From Batillaria attramentaria (taxonomy: Eukaryota > Mollusca > Gastropoda > Batillariidae), in the NCBI GenBank assembly GCA_018292915.2, contig JACVVK020000336.1, positions 507,001 to 571,000 on the forward strand: a stretch of DNA of 64,000 bases, written 5' to 3'. Shown here one piece after another: positions 11,546 to 21,869 of the stretch. Positions within the stretch are counted from its first letter, which is position 1. Each line of letters begins with the position of its first letter. Under the pieces are notes generated by a model. It had not been told where the DNA came from. It ran no database searches and saw only the letters and a program-made list of their open reading frames with translations. The translations under genes and the position numbers were made by a program.

Positions 11546-11713
11546 TGTAGCCCGTCTGTTGTTAATTCAATTCAATTCATTTATTATCCCCTTGGGCAAT
11601 TTGTTTTTAGGGGTGTTACCACGCCCCCTTCGTCCTCTGGCACCGATTCGAACTCAGATTTGGGAAGCGACCTTGATCGATACAAAGGTTGAAGATAAAC
11701 GTTAGAGAATCGA

Positions 11714-11715
<2 letters not shown>

Positions 11716-11776
<61 letters not shown>

Positions 11777-11777
11777 G
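11716..11777. repeat. (TG)n-(AG)n compound microsatellite
   Basis: About 21 TG units running directly into about 9 AG units, in the intron 100 bp before the gene 1 exon at 11874. Confidence 0.95.
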
Positions 11778-11873
11778 GATCATGGATGATACGTGTTAAC
11801 GACTGGACTATTCTATCTCTGATCGATTTCAAAACAGTTATGACCATTGTTGATGACTCGCTTTCTTTTCCAG

Positions 11874-12054
11874 GTGCTCCCAAGTTTCTCAACCCTCACT
11901 TTAATGAAATCACTGTCGAATCAGGAAATGATGCAGTGGAAGAGTTCCCAGTCCGGACTCACACGAACGAGTTTTCTCACTGTGTGATCACATCTGACAC
12001 CCTTCACAATGCCGGCTTTATTAAAAGGGTGCAAAAGGTCGTTAGATGCACCAG
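11874..12054 (+). CDS. Gene 1, Ig-like domain B, first-half exon
   Basis: The exon lies between a pyrimidine-rich acceptor (ttcttttccag) and a GTGAGT donor, phase 1 in and phase 2 out. It encodes APKFLNPHFNEITV at the start, then an FPVRTHTNEFSHCVITSD region with one Cys, and ends near VVRCT with a second Cys. With the 12411 exon it makes one Ig-like domain. The gene 2 exon 61485-61644 has the same phases and shares the RTHT and xCxxT pattern. I see no close named family, so this is called by Ig fold features and paralogy within the window. Confidence 0.75.
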
Positions 12055-12410
12055 GTGAGTTTCAGTCACCATTTCGGTATATATCATGTAAAGCGTTCAC
12101 GTGTATCATTCCGTGAAGATTGGATTAACATGTCTGGACTTGTCACTACAGCCCTACGAACAGTTTTTGATTAAATGTATGCCGTTTTGTAAACCTGTCA
12201 CATGGTCATTAACATGTATCACAATTGTAAGTTGAGCCATAAGTGGACGTCAATCATGAAAAAGGGCCTTGAAAATAAGAGATACATCATCTTTGTAATT
12301 TACGTAGGAGATAACGGTCAGTTTGATTTTGAAGAAAAGAAATGATTATGTAAAAAAGGTTTATCACCTAGAATATTACTTCATGCCTGTTCGCTAATGT
12401 TTTGTTTCAG

Positions 12411-12559
12411 CTTTGTTAAGCTGCTCGGTACCCCACCTGACCTGGTGCTGCTTGTCAGATTGGAAAAGGTGGAGAAAGAGCTTGAGGGACAGTGGCAACT
12501 AAATCTAACAAATGAAGAGGGAACTGGCTACGTAGAGTTTTCATTGGTTGTGACAGATG
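12411..12559 (+). CDS. Gene 1, Ig-like domain B, second-half exon
   Basis: The exon has a tttgtttcag acceptor and a GTATGT donor, phase 2 in and phase 1 out, and is 149 nt. It encodes LGTPPDLVLLVRLEKV, then EGQWQLNLTNEEGTGYVEFS. Its gene 2 counterpart at 61962 is exactly the same length and shares GTPPDLVL and the EGxWxLxxxN pattern. In a canonical Ig domain the F strand would read DxGxYxC; here it is LEGQWQL, with no F-strand Cys. The exon supplies strands D-G of the membrane-proximal domain, with NLT as a possible glycosylation site. Confidence 0.8.
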
Positions 12560-12718
12560 GTATGTCCAGTCTATAATGTTTGATGTAAAATCTAACAACC
12601 ACGTTGAAATGAATCACTTTTTGTTTTGTTGGGTATATTTCATTGTTTAAGTTTTAGATGTTATTTCTTTTGATGACATTGGCAATTTGCATTCTACAGC
12701 AATAAAGCAGATGGATAA

Positions 12719-12730
12719 ACATGATAAAAC

Positions 12731-12792
<62 letters not shown>

Positions 12793-12822
12793 GTTTTATC
12801 ATATATATATATATATATATTT
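12719..12822. repeat. (AT)n tract within a short inverted repeat
   Basis: ATGATAAAACAG, about 28 AT dinucleotides, then CTGTTTTATCAT, followed by more AT. The unique arms are perfect reverse complements. It lies in the intron before the gene 1 transmembrane exon. Confidence 0.85.
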
Positions 12823-12892
12823 CCATCATTATTGGAAGCCACTTTATGTTACAAGTTCATGGAAGCTAAGCTTTTTTGTATGTATGTTCCAG

Positions 12893-12976
12893 GTAACTTG
12901 ACAGTGAAAATAGGCGCCGGTATTACTGGGTGTGTGCTTGTCATTGTCATCGTTACCATTGTCTGCATCCGAAAAG
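12893..12976 (+). CDS. Gene 1, transmembrane exon
   Basis: The exon follows a tatgttccag acceptor and is phase 1 to 1 (84 nt). It encodes NLTVKIGAGITG, then the hydrophobic run CVLVIVIVTIVC, then IRK. This fits a single membrane-spanning helix with a basic stop-transfer, continued by RTISRRRRH in the next exon, so the receptor is type I. The donor AAAAG|GTTTCT is weak, but reading on in frame hits a stop three codons later, so splicing here is needed. The first residues resemble the 39-nt linker exon of gene 2 at 62298, which suggests a common origin. Confidence 0.72.
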
Positions 12977-13042
12977 GTTTCTGATTTTGAAATATCTTGA
13001 ACATTCGGATCCATTTCTGCAAGTTAATCTCATGAATCTGCA

Positions 13043-13044
<2 letters not shown>

Positions 13045-13091
<47 letters not shown>
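13045..13091. repeat. (CA)n microsatellite
   Basis: About 23 CA units directly after the gene 1 transmembrane exon region. Confidence 0.97.
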
Positions 13092-13092
<1 letters not shown>

Positions 13093-13144
13093 CTTTTCCG
13101 TGTGCGTGTGTGTTGTTGGTGGTGGTGTTACGCTGCTGAAAAGC

Positions 13145-13315
13145 GTCTTAAAACTCCGATAAGAAACATGAAATCTGTTGGAGAGCAGTGTTTTAGCCCC
13201 ATATGTCTGGAACTGGCTGCCAACTGAACTACGAAATCTGCCCACACTGTCACAGTTCAAATCACACTATAAGCCTAACCTTTCCTGTCAGCTAGGCCTT
13301 TGGCGTTTAACCCAT
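13145..13315 (+). mobile_element. CR1/L2-like LINE tail fragment
   Basis: Across two frames this reads RNMKSVGEQCFS, YVWNWLPTELRNLPTLSQFK and SHYKPNLSCQL, the last residues of a CR1/L2-type ORF2. Only about 170 bp are left. It lies in the intron between the transmembrane and juxtamembrane exons of gene 1. Confidence 0.65.
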
Positions 13316-13439
13316 CAGTTTTTGGCTCACTTGTTAGTGTGTGTTTTTGTATTAGTAAGAGGCTGTGTGAGATGGGGTGTGTGTGTGTGTGGGGGGGGGG
13401 GGGGATGATTGTCTGAAATCACATTTTGTGATGGTAGAG

Positions 13440-13597
13440 GGTGGGTGGGTGTTTGTCCTTTTCCACCACATAGGGTGATATCAAAGACGGGGCAACGATG
13501 AAAAAGCCAGCACATATATTTGGCCCCAGCCAGGATCGAACTCACGACCCGAGCATTAGAAGTCCAACGCTTTACCATTCGACCACCCCGGCTCCCC
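13440..13597 (-). mobile_element. tRNA-derived SINE
   Basis: Reverse orientation; on the minus strand GGGGAGCCGGGGTGGTCGAA (A-box region), TTCGATCCTGGCTGGGG (B box), then GTGCTGGCTTTTTCATCGTT and GTGGAAAAGGAC. Near full length, inside gene 1 intron. Confidence 0.85.
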
Positions 13598-13773
13598 TTG
13601 TGATGGTAGAGAAATACGTAATTGATGTAATGTATCGGACTACAACGCATGTATAACTCAAGTTGTCTGAAATTGTTACAACCATTAAAAGAAAACAAAC
13701 AAACATTACAAGTACGAGAAACCCTTCCACGCTGCAATGGTTGGTATTTTGTTATATTTTTAAATGATATTAG

Positions 13774-13935
13774 GGAGGACAATCTCAAGACGCCGCCGAC
13801 ACCAGTCTCCCATAGAACTGGCCGTTATAGAGAGACGTAGTGTGGCTCTAGAGGAAGAGGGTTCTCGTCAGAGTGCACACTTCTACATGGAGGTTCCCGA
13901 TTCACCTCCTCCATCTGACGAGGACGATGCTGCAG
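13774..13935 (+). CDS. Gene 1, juxtamembrane cytoplasmic exon
   Basis: The exon is phase 1 to 1 (162 nt), with acceptor gatattag and donor GTAATT. It encodes RTISRRRRHQSPIELAVIE, then an acidic/proline segment with SAHFYMEVPDSPPPSDEDD. The Arg cluster next to the transmembrane exon agrees with a cytoplasmic stop-transfer. YMEV is a possible phosphotyrosine site (YxxV) and DSPPPSDEDD resembles casein-kinase/proline-directed sites. Function of these sites is inference. Confidence 0.72.
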
Positions 13936-14383
13936 GTAATTGTACTGTTTAGTTATCAAGGGACCCGAGTTAGTCACCTTTTCCTCATTCTACACTCAGC
14001 CAAGGCTTCCTCTGAGAAAAGTAATATGATATAGTTCAGACATGTGCAAAATTATGATCTTCAGTGGATAGTGGTCCAAATCCTTAACTCTTTAGCGCTG
14101 TAAGCCTTGTTTGAAAGCGAACATGGTCATTGCATGTAAAACGACCCTAATCCTTAGTTCGAGTGGTTTATAACGGAAGAAACCACGAGGAAGCTACGGA
14201 AATATTGAAACGTCGGGAGGTTTTCCACACAGAGATGAACTTAATGTCTGCACCTCCCGTGACGTTTGAGTTCCAGATGTGTCCTAACATTTTTCGGACG
14301 TACAGCACTCGTATTTGACACAATGGCGAGTGGTGTCACATAAAGGTAAATAATAGTGGCACAGGGCAAACTATATTTTCCAG

Positions 14384-14736
14384 AAGTCGCACCACCCCCA
14401 GTCTGTCATGGACCAGGCAATCGTCCTGCTGACTACTTGAACCCAGAACCGTCAAGTGATGAATTAGAAGGAGAAGGGACCGAGTGGAAGACTGTACCGT
14501 TCTACCAGAACACACAGATCAGAAACATTACTGCTTCAGGGACTCCAGAGGACAAGTCAACACCTGCGGCTTTAGCTAACAATGAGCCATCTACTAGCGG
14601 AGTTTCCGGCAGTCCCCAGCTTGTCGCTAGTGCTTCAGGCAACAGTAGTGGTCATACTGACACTGCAGACGACACAACTGAATATGTTCCGTACGATCCA
14701 CGTTTGTACGAAAATACAAGCCATGAGTCTCCCTAG
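14384..14736 (+). CDS. Gene 1, terminal cytoplasmic exon with tyrosine motifs
   Basis: The acceptor tatattttccag gives phase 1 in, joining the previous exon in frame; an upstream cacag acceptor at 14364 would not keep the frame. The exon runs 117 codons to TAG at 14734. The tail is Ser/Thr/Pro/Glu-rich and disordered-looking, with PADYLNPEP, VPFYQNTQI and TEYVPYDPRLYENT. DYLN, FYQN and LYEN are Tyr-x-Asn motifs, the class bound by the GRB2 SH2 domain, and YVPY/YDPR resemble other SH2-docking sites. No ITIM consensus is seen, since the -2 residues do not fit. The likely product is the signalling tail of an Ig receptor. An AATAAA at 14803 could serve as poly(A) signal, but it merges into a LINE tail. 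Confidence 0.75.
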
Positions 14737-14802
14737 TTGTGGTCGCACTGGGTTTGTCGTTTTGGGTTACAGCGTCATTGGAGGCGGATGACTGAAAGTA
14801 AC

Positions 14803-15768
14803 AATAAATAATAATAAATTTCATATATATATATAGCGCACTTCTCAGACACAGTGACTCATTGCGCTAACACACGTCACTCATACACATTCACACTATA
14901 GAGACCAACACGTCAGTCAATACATATTACACATCACACAATACAAAGACGCATCAGTTGAAGGCCTGTTGAAATAAGTGGGTTTTCAGTGCAGATCTAA
15001 AAGCTGATAAAGATGGTTGTTGTCTCAGCCCCATAGGCAAAGAGTTCCAGACTGTAGGGGATGGCGAACCGGAAACATCGTTCACCATAACTTTTCAGGT
15101 TTATTTTAGGGATTTTGAGTAGCTTGTCATTAGATGAGCGGAGGATACGGGACGGAACGTAGGTGCAGAGTGAAGCAGACAGATAAGGCGGGAGAGTATC
15201 ATCGAAATGACGATAGGCTAGAACTGCCAACTTGTATTTAATGCGGAAACTGACTGGCAGCCAGTGCAGTGATTTCAAGAGCGGTGTGATGTGGTCTCGC
15301 ATGCCTTTCCTCAGCACCAGACGGGCAGCACTGTTTTGTACTCTTTGCAGGCGCGCGATCTGTTCCGCGGGAAGGCCAGCAAGAACCGAATTACAATAGT
15401 CTAGGCGGGAAGTTACGAACGCTGTGACCAGCTTGGCACAAGTGGTGTCTGAGAGGCAAGAACGTATGGAAGCGACACGCCTCAGTTGCAGGAAACAAGC
15501 TTGACATGTTTTTCCGATTTGTTCGTGCATGGACAGTGTCTGGTCGATGGTTACGCCTAGGTATTTGACGGACTTATGGAAGGGAACCATATGAGCACCA
15601 ATGTCCACGCATTCGCTGCCTACTAGCCGTAGGCGAGCAGGCGAGCCAATGAGCAGGACTTCTGTTTTATATCAGTGTTCGGTAACAGCTTGTTGCTATT
15701 CATCCAAGACAGAATGTCTCGTATGGACTTTTCAATGCCCAACTGGATGGATGTAACCCTATGTAGAC
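14803..15768 (-). mobile_element. CR1/L2-like LINE 3' fragment
   Basis: On the minus strand: [53 protein letters not shown] and PPYLSASLCTYVPSRILRSS. It is the same subfamily as 7885-9506. The 3' end carries a GCGC-containing tail and ATT-rich repeats near 14803-14840, directly abutting the 3' end of gene 1. Frameshifts occur near 15050 and 15605-15670. Confidence 0.85.
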
Positions 15769-15954
15769 GTCTTTGCTTAACTGTACAAATAATTATCATG
15801 CTGGTGTTTCACTCATTTTATCAGCCTTGCTAAAAATCTGCAATGATCAAAATGGTTCCGCCAAAAAAATTACAGAAAATAAGACACCCGAACAATGAGC
15901 CATCTACTAGCGGAGTTTCTGGCAAAACAAATATGGTTTAAGTTTTAACAATCA

Positions 15955-16395
15955 ACAAAGAACATTGGCTAGTCGCAACACATACAACTAAAGAACAAAG
16001 GCTTAGGCTTCTCCACTGGAAAATACTGCATAACATCTACCCAACGGCAATCCTACTATCCAAGATGGGAGTACAAACAAATGATAAATGTGAACATTGT
16101 AATGTAATAGATTTTATGGGACACTTTGTCTGGCATTGTGTCAAAGTAAAACCGTTATTGTCATCCGTAACAGATCACATTTAGAAACTTACAGGGGAAA
16201 ACGTTATTCTGACTGAAACCGACATTTTATTTGGCAATGTAAGAGATTACACTTGCTCCATCGTCAACCTTTTTATTCTAGTAGCAAAGTTGTCCATCAG
16301 CGAGTATAAGTATGGAACCCGTACTGATTTAAAAACACTGTTTGAAACTGAACTGAGGATTAGACACGTGATGTCACTGTTCTTCACATGATTGT
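15955..16395 (+). mobile_element. Tx1/L1-like LINE C-terminal fragment
   Basis: The plus strand reads RLRLLHWKILHNIYPTAILL, then NDKCEHCNVIDFMGHFVWHC, the CxxC...H...C zinc-finger-like end of Tx1/L1-type ORF2, and closes with LETELRIRHVM-like residues before a stop near 16388. It is a different subfamily from 9596-11196. Only the last ~150 codons remain. Confidence 0.65.
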
Positions 16396-16424
16396 AACAT
16401 ATGTCTGAATATATATATATATGG

Positions 16425-17290
16425 GAAGTAAGCAAAGCTGAGAGCGCTCCCTAGATCTAGGAGATGTGTGCTTTGTATGCCAGTGGACAAGTCCCCCTTG
16501 CCCTATATTGGCTACAAGCCACATTGGAAGGAGGGGGGGGGGGAACCTACCATCCTACCGCTGAAACGTCTAACAGATCTAAGGGTATCTCACCATTCAT
16601 AGGGCCCCTATTCCCCTCCCACCGGGAGGAAAATGGTCGGTACAACCAAGGCCATATGAATTGGTGATTTTAGCCGCTCACGACCATGGTTTCGGGTCAG
16701 TGGGACCCTCATCAGGTGAGCATGCGGCGATACCCACGAGGGCTGCAGCGTCCAACCAGCACTAAAAGGCTGCCCCAGAATAATCTGGTGCGTCTCCAGT
16801 ACTAGCAGACGTCGCTAACCTAAAGCTTTGCAAGAGGTTTCAGCGGTAAAAGACTAAATAATTTAGAAGGAGCAACTGCCTAGGTGTAATGTCATGTAAT
16901 TACATTTAAATAAATATAGAAAAGGAACAAAGGCGTCACTAAAGCCGAAAACATGCGCTCAATCAGGTCAATTTGAAAGTAGGGGAAGTAAGTAAAGCTG
17001 AGAGCGCTCCTTAGATCTATGAGATGTGTGCTTTGTATGCCAGTGGACAAGTCCGCCTTGCCCTATATTGGCTACAAGCCACAGTGGAGGGTGGGGGGGG
17101 GGGACCTACCATCCTACCGCTGAAACGTCTAACAGATCTAAGGGTATCTCACCATTTATAGGGCCCCCATCCCCCTCCCACCGGGAGGAAAATGGTCGGT
17201 ACAACCAAGGCCATATTGAATTGGTGATTTTAGCCGCTCACGACCATGGTTTCGGGTCAAAGGGACCCTCATCAGGTGAGACTAAATAAT
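16425..17290. repeat. Tandemly duplicated ~550-bp repeat
   Basis: The block 16427-16730 (GGGAAGTAAGCAAAGCTGAG, then AGCGCTCC, ATCTAGGAGATGTGTG, a G tract, CACGACCATGGTTTCGGGTC) is repeated at 16981-17280 with few changes. Between them, 16740-16975 holds further repeat sequence ending AGACTAAATAATTTAGAAGG, which recurs at 17279. A 60-bp piece of the same start is found in reverse at 35101-35163. No coding potential recognised. Confidence 0.8.
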
Positions 17291-18840
17291 TTAGAAGGAG
17301 CAACTGCCTATATATACCCAAGGTCAAGGTCACTAAAGCTGTCTGTTTGGAAATTTTACATTGGCATTTTCTCAGAATCTAGAAAAGCTGGAGACATCAA
17401 ACTTTGCACGATGATGGACATTGACAACACCTTAACTGACATACCTGTATTCAGTGACTTTGAGTCAAGGTCAAGGTCATCCAAGCTGTTTTGTGGAAAA
17501 CCTCCCAAAACCTTAACATTGGCCTTTTCTCAGAAACAATGAACAGCAGAGGCACCAAACTTGGCAAGCTGATAGACAGCCGTAAGACCTTTCAAAACAT
17601 ACCATAATGGTCCAAGGTCAAGGTCACTAAAGCTGTCTGTTTGGTAATTTTACATTGGCATTTTCTCAGAGTCTGGAAAAGGCAGAGACATCAAACTTTG
17701 CATGATTATACACATTGACAACATCCTTACTGTCATACCTGTATTCAGTGACTTTGAGTCAAGGTCAAGGCCATGCAAGCAGTTTTGCGGAAAACCTTCC
17801 AAAACCTTAACATTGGCATTTTCTAGGAAACAATGAACAGCAGAGACAGCAAACTTGGCAAGCTGATAGACAGCCGTAAGACCTTTCAAAACATACCATA
17901 ATGGTTGACCTTGACCCAAGGTCAAGGTCACTAAAGCTGTCTGTTTGGAAATTTTACATTGGCATTTTCTCAGAGTCTAGAAAAGCCAGAGACATCAAAC
18001 TTTGCATGATGATAAACATTGACAACACATTCACTGACATACCTGTATTCAGTGACTTTGAGTCAAGGTCAAGGCCTTACAAGCAGTTTTGCGGAAAACC
18101 TTCCAAAACCTTAACATTGGCATTTTCTCAGAAACAATAAAAAGCAGAAGCACAAAACCTGGCTTGCTGATAAAACAACACTAAGACCTTCCAAGACATA
18201 CCATTTTGAAAGACCTTGACTGAAGGTCAAGGTCATCAAAGCTGTCTCATTGGAAATCTAAAATTGTCTTTTTCTCGGAATGTAGGGGTACCAGAGAACC
18301 TCTGGTACCCCAGAGGAATCAAACTTTGCATGATGATAGACATTGACAAAACCTGTACCGGCATACTTGTATTCAATTTCCTTGAGTCAAGGTCAAGGCC
18401 ATTCAATATGTTTTGCGGAGACTTTACGTTAGCATTTTCTTGGAAACAACAAACTGCAGAGGCACCAAACAAGGCACAATGATAGAAAGCAACGACACCT
18501 ATGCAGACATACCCATTTGACTGACCATGACCTTGACTCAAGGTCATTAATACTGTCTGTTGTGAAATTTTACATTACCATTTGTACAGAAGCTACAAAA
18601 ACTAGAGCTATCAAACTTGGCATTATGATAGTCACTGATAAGCTCTTCACTTACAGATGTCATTTGAATGACCTTGACCCAAGGTCAAGGTCATAGAAGC
18701 TGTCCTGGAAAAACTATTACATTGCAATTTGCCGTTTTCTTAGGAACTATGAACACAAGAGACACCTTACTTCATGATAGCTAGTGATAAGAGCTTTACA
18801 AACATACTCTTTTGAATGACCTTGACCCATCTCACAAGTG
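17290..18840. repeat. ~150-bp-period satellite with TCAAGGTCA half-sites
   Basis: A tandem array in which each ~145-165-bp unit begins near AAGGTCAAGGTCACTAAAGC, followed by TTTTCTCAGA-like and CATCAAACTTTGCATGATGA or equivalent stretches. Two alternating unit types make a ~300-bp higher-order repeat. TCAAGGTCA or a near form recurs around 17321, 17467, 17613, 17759, 17919, 18062, 18226, 18387, 18538 and 18681. Some copies are preceded by CCTTGACC, giving an inverted pair of half-sites. Units decay toward 18840. Confidence 0.85.
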
Positions 18841-18897
18841 AGCCGAGGAGGCTTTGCTCCTCTAGTTTCACATGTTCTGATAGAGATTAACACTTGC

Positions 18898-19049
18898 GTC
18901 CTTTTCCACCACATAGGGTGATATCAAAGACGGGGCAACGATGAAAAAGCCAGCACAAATATTCGATCCTGGCTGGGGCCAAATATTTGTGCTGGCTTTT
19001 TCATCGTTGCCCCGTCTTTGATATATCACCCTATGTGGTGGAAAAGGAC
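18898..19049. repeat. SINE-derived fold-back (inverted repeat)
   Basis: Left arm 18898-18963 and right arm 18982-19049 are reverse complements with one 2-bp difference (ATATC versus ATATATC), separated by 18 bases. Both arms are the 3' body of the tRNA-derived SINE (GTGCTGGCTTTTTCATCGTT, GCCCCGTCTTTGATAT). The hairpin stem is about 66 bp. Confidence 0.9.
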
Positions 19050-19074
19050 GTTAAACCCCCAAACACCCACCCTT

Positions 19075-21000
19075 CTCTGAAAACGTGTTCATTGATAGTA
19101 GTTTTACTGGAAAAAACATTGCCTGGGATAATCCACAAGAGAGATTTCTTGTAATTTGACAATTTGGGGGGTAGGAGGTTACATCTGATATTGTGACACC
19201 AAGACACATTGCAGAAGGATCCAGTCAAGTTTGAAATAACCAGAATACCCCACTTACGGTATAGGAGACAAAGAAATGCACACAGATATGATGCATTAGA
19301 CTCAAGGAAAGAGAACAAGACATTGTCACCCTACATTCAAGACTTTCCCCACTGGTGGAATACTTGGCTTACGTCAACCAACACTGTGAAGCAGTATCCG
19401 GCTGTATTTTGTTTTTGTTTGTTTTATTGAAGACAAGAGACGTTTATAAACATAGTCATACATGGTCTTGTTTATATTGTGAAATATAAAGGAAATTTTT
19501 GAGTGATTGAAATAACTGCTTGTCAATGCATTATGGTGTGTGTGGTCAGTGAGCGCGGACAGTACCCTCACTTAAAGGGCTGTAACTCTTAGTGCAACCC
19601 AACCGATTTATGGGAACAATGATCTAATGTGCTCAGCACACCCCAAGGTTCATTTTTAAACTGGTCTAATAGAGTCGCCGGGGGAGTGCACGGTAACCGA
19701 CCTCACCTTTTCGACTATATGCCGGCCATCTTTATTATTGTTCACACACCGGTATCTCAACTTCTGACTGTTGTCACATTGTCTCGTATGCAGACCGCCT
19801 TTTCCTGTCATCGTCTGTAATATCTGACGCACTGGTCTCTCGCTGTATGACGTCACATCGTATTTTGCGCGGGCCTCTTTAGCCCGGCCATCCCCATTTT
19901 GCTTACATACGGGGTTCTCACTTTATGACGACACTTCTCTAGCCCGGTCATCGGCTCAATTGTTGCACACTCTGGTGTCTCATGCGGGCCTCTTCAGCCA
20001 AGACAAATTAATTCGTGGACCAACCACACTTTCAATACACAGGTATTATTTTATTTTGTATAACGTTTCCTGCAGAACGAATATGAGCCTTGTGGCATGA
20101 CCTGCGCGATTGGCCTCGCACTCATATAGGATGATTTCTCCTCAACGAATCTGGCCCACGGAGCCGAAATATGAGTGTTTGGGACTTCAGTCATTTTCCG
20201 ACACTATTTCGTTCCTCTTTGACGACAGCGAACTCTTGAACATAAACCTCTGGACGCGGACTTCTTTCCCACGCGACATTCTATACGTGGGCAGTGAGCG
20301 TCCTGGGCTTCTACGGCAGTCATGCGTCCAGCGCTAGGCTTACATGTACTCTACTGAGGCAGTTTCCTTCCAGTTCCAGTTTTTTCCCCGGGCACACCGG
20401 CTTCTCATGCGCTTAGGAGCGCAACATATCTTTGCTATCCTGTTAGTTAGGCTTGCGCCACGACCACTGCCTCTTTCTTGTCTCCGAAGTTGCTACTTTG
20501 ATTTCGCTTTTTAGTTCGGCATTTGCCAACCTACCGAAAGAAAGTGGGTACCTCCTGGCTTAACCCGGAAGTTGCACACGATAAGCAACACCTACCCTCT
20601 CTCGATTTGGTTTCAGTGTCGCCTAGGACACGGAGCGGAGTTAACACCCCCGCACTTCTTTCCAACAGGCTTGCGGGTTCACCGTCTCGTTGTTTTGTCC
20701 AGTCTGCTGTTTACCATTTGAGTACGCCTGCTACGGCGTTTGAGCTTTGGCGAGAGGAGTTGTCCACTTTTTCTCCCTACTTTTGGGCGCTGAACAGGAA
20801 TCCTGTCGGTCAGGCTTCCTGTTCGTGGCGGGTTCAGCCCCCCAAACAGTAGTGGATTTCCCAAAACTGCTTTTGTCCTAGAATCTTGGACGTGTATGTT
20901 TTATTAATCCTTATTCTGGGATTTTGCTTTTCCGTTTTGTCTAATAAATTCACTGAACGTGGACAACTCCGCCAATAGCTCAGGTCTTGTTGTAGTTAGT
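19075..21000. other. Unassigned stretch, possibly LTR-like
   Basis: No ORF with domains. 19600-20960 is less AT-rich, has repeated phrases (GCGGGCCTCTTTAGCCCGG, then GCGGGCCTCTTCAGCC) and AATAAA at 20943. It could be an old LTR, but I found no matching second LTR, primer site or protein. Confidence 0.3.
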
Positions 21001-21433
21001 GTAGGGTTTGGCTGGTGGTACCTTTACAGTGCGAACATGCAGTAGATTTTCTGGGACACTTAAAGTTTTCCCTGTCTCGTGAATGCCGGACATAAAAAAA
21101 AAATTCTCATGTATTCCGGCGATCAATACTCGGAAGGGATGAACCATCGTGATATTTCGAGTAACGTTTCCTTAGAATGATTCATTTTCTTTTTTAAAAA
21201 AAGTCTCATACAATTGTGATAAATGATTGCCATAGTTTCGGATACTATTTGGGATGAAAGTTGCATTCTGTGTGAACCCTATGTACAGAGAATAAAACGT
21301 TTTCCAGGTAAGACGTGTTTCATGTCAGTTATACTGTCTTGTCTGCAAGTTGTGAACGTTTAATAAAACTACTGTACTTATATTTGTCTACGTGTGTACC
21401 GAGGAGACTTTTGGAAATACAAACTGTCAAATA

Positions 21434-21473
<40 letters not shown>

Positions 21474-21706
21474 CTATAAAACTCCAGAAGCAGTATAGTG
21501 CACTTGTTTATTGCAGAGACTAAACTGTTAAGATTACAAATGAGGATCTACAGCTACAAATTAATGACCAATTATTCTTTGAGGTGATATTTGTAGAAAT
21601 CAGAGGTAAAAGTATAGCTTATGCTGCTCACAGAAAGAAACAGGATAGACTGAGGGAAGACAGTCTTTTGAAGGGTGGGTGGGTGTGTGGTTGGAAGGGG
21701 GGGGGG

Positions 21707-21862
21707 GTTAACGTCCTTTTCCAGCACACTGATACGGGGGATGTCAAAGGCGGGGCAACGACGAAAATGCCAGCACCAAATATTTGGCCTCAGCCGGGAT
21801 AAGAACTCACGACCCGAGCATTAGAAGTCCAACGTTCTACCATTCAGCCACCCCGGCTCCCC
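21707..21862 (-). mobile_element. tRNA-derived SINE
   Basis: Reverse orientation with GGGGAGCCGGGGTGGCTGAA head, B-box region TCTTATCCCGGCTGAGG and body down to GGAAAAGGACGTTAACC. Somewhat diverged from the other copies. Confidence 0.82.
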
Positions 21863-21869
21863 TCAGTCT

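Noticed and set aside
19600..20960. Solo LTR
   Set aside because: Only a poly(A)-like signal and some internal repetition; no paired LTR, target duplication or retroelement protein seen.
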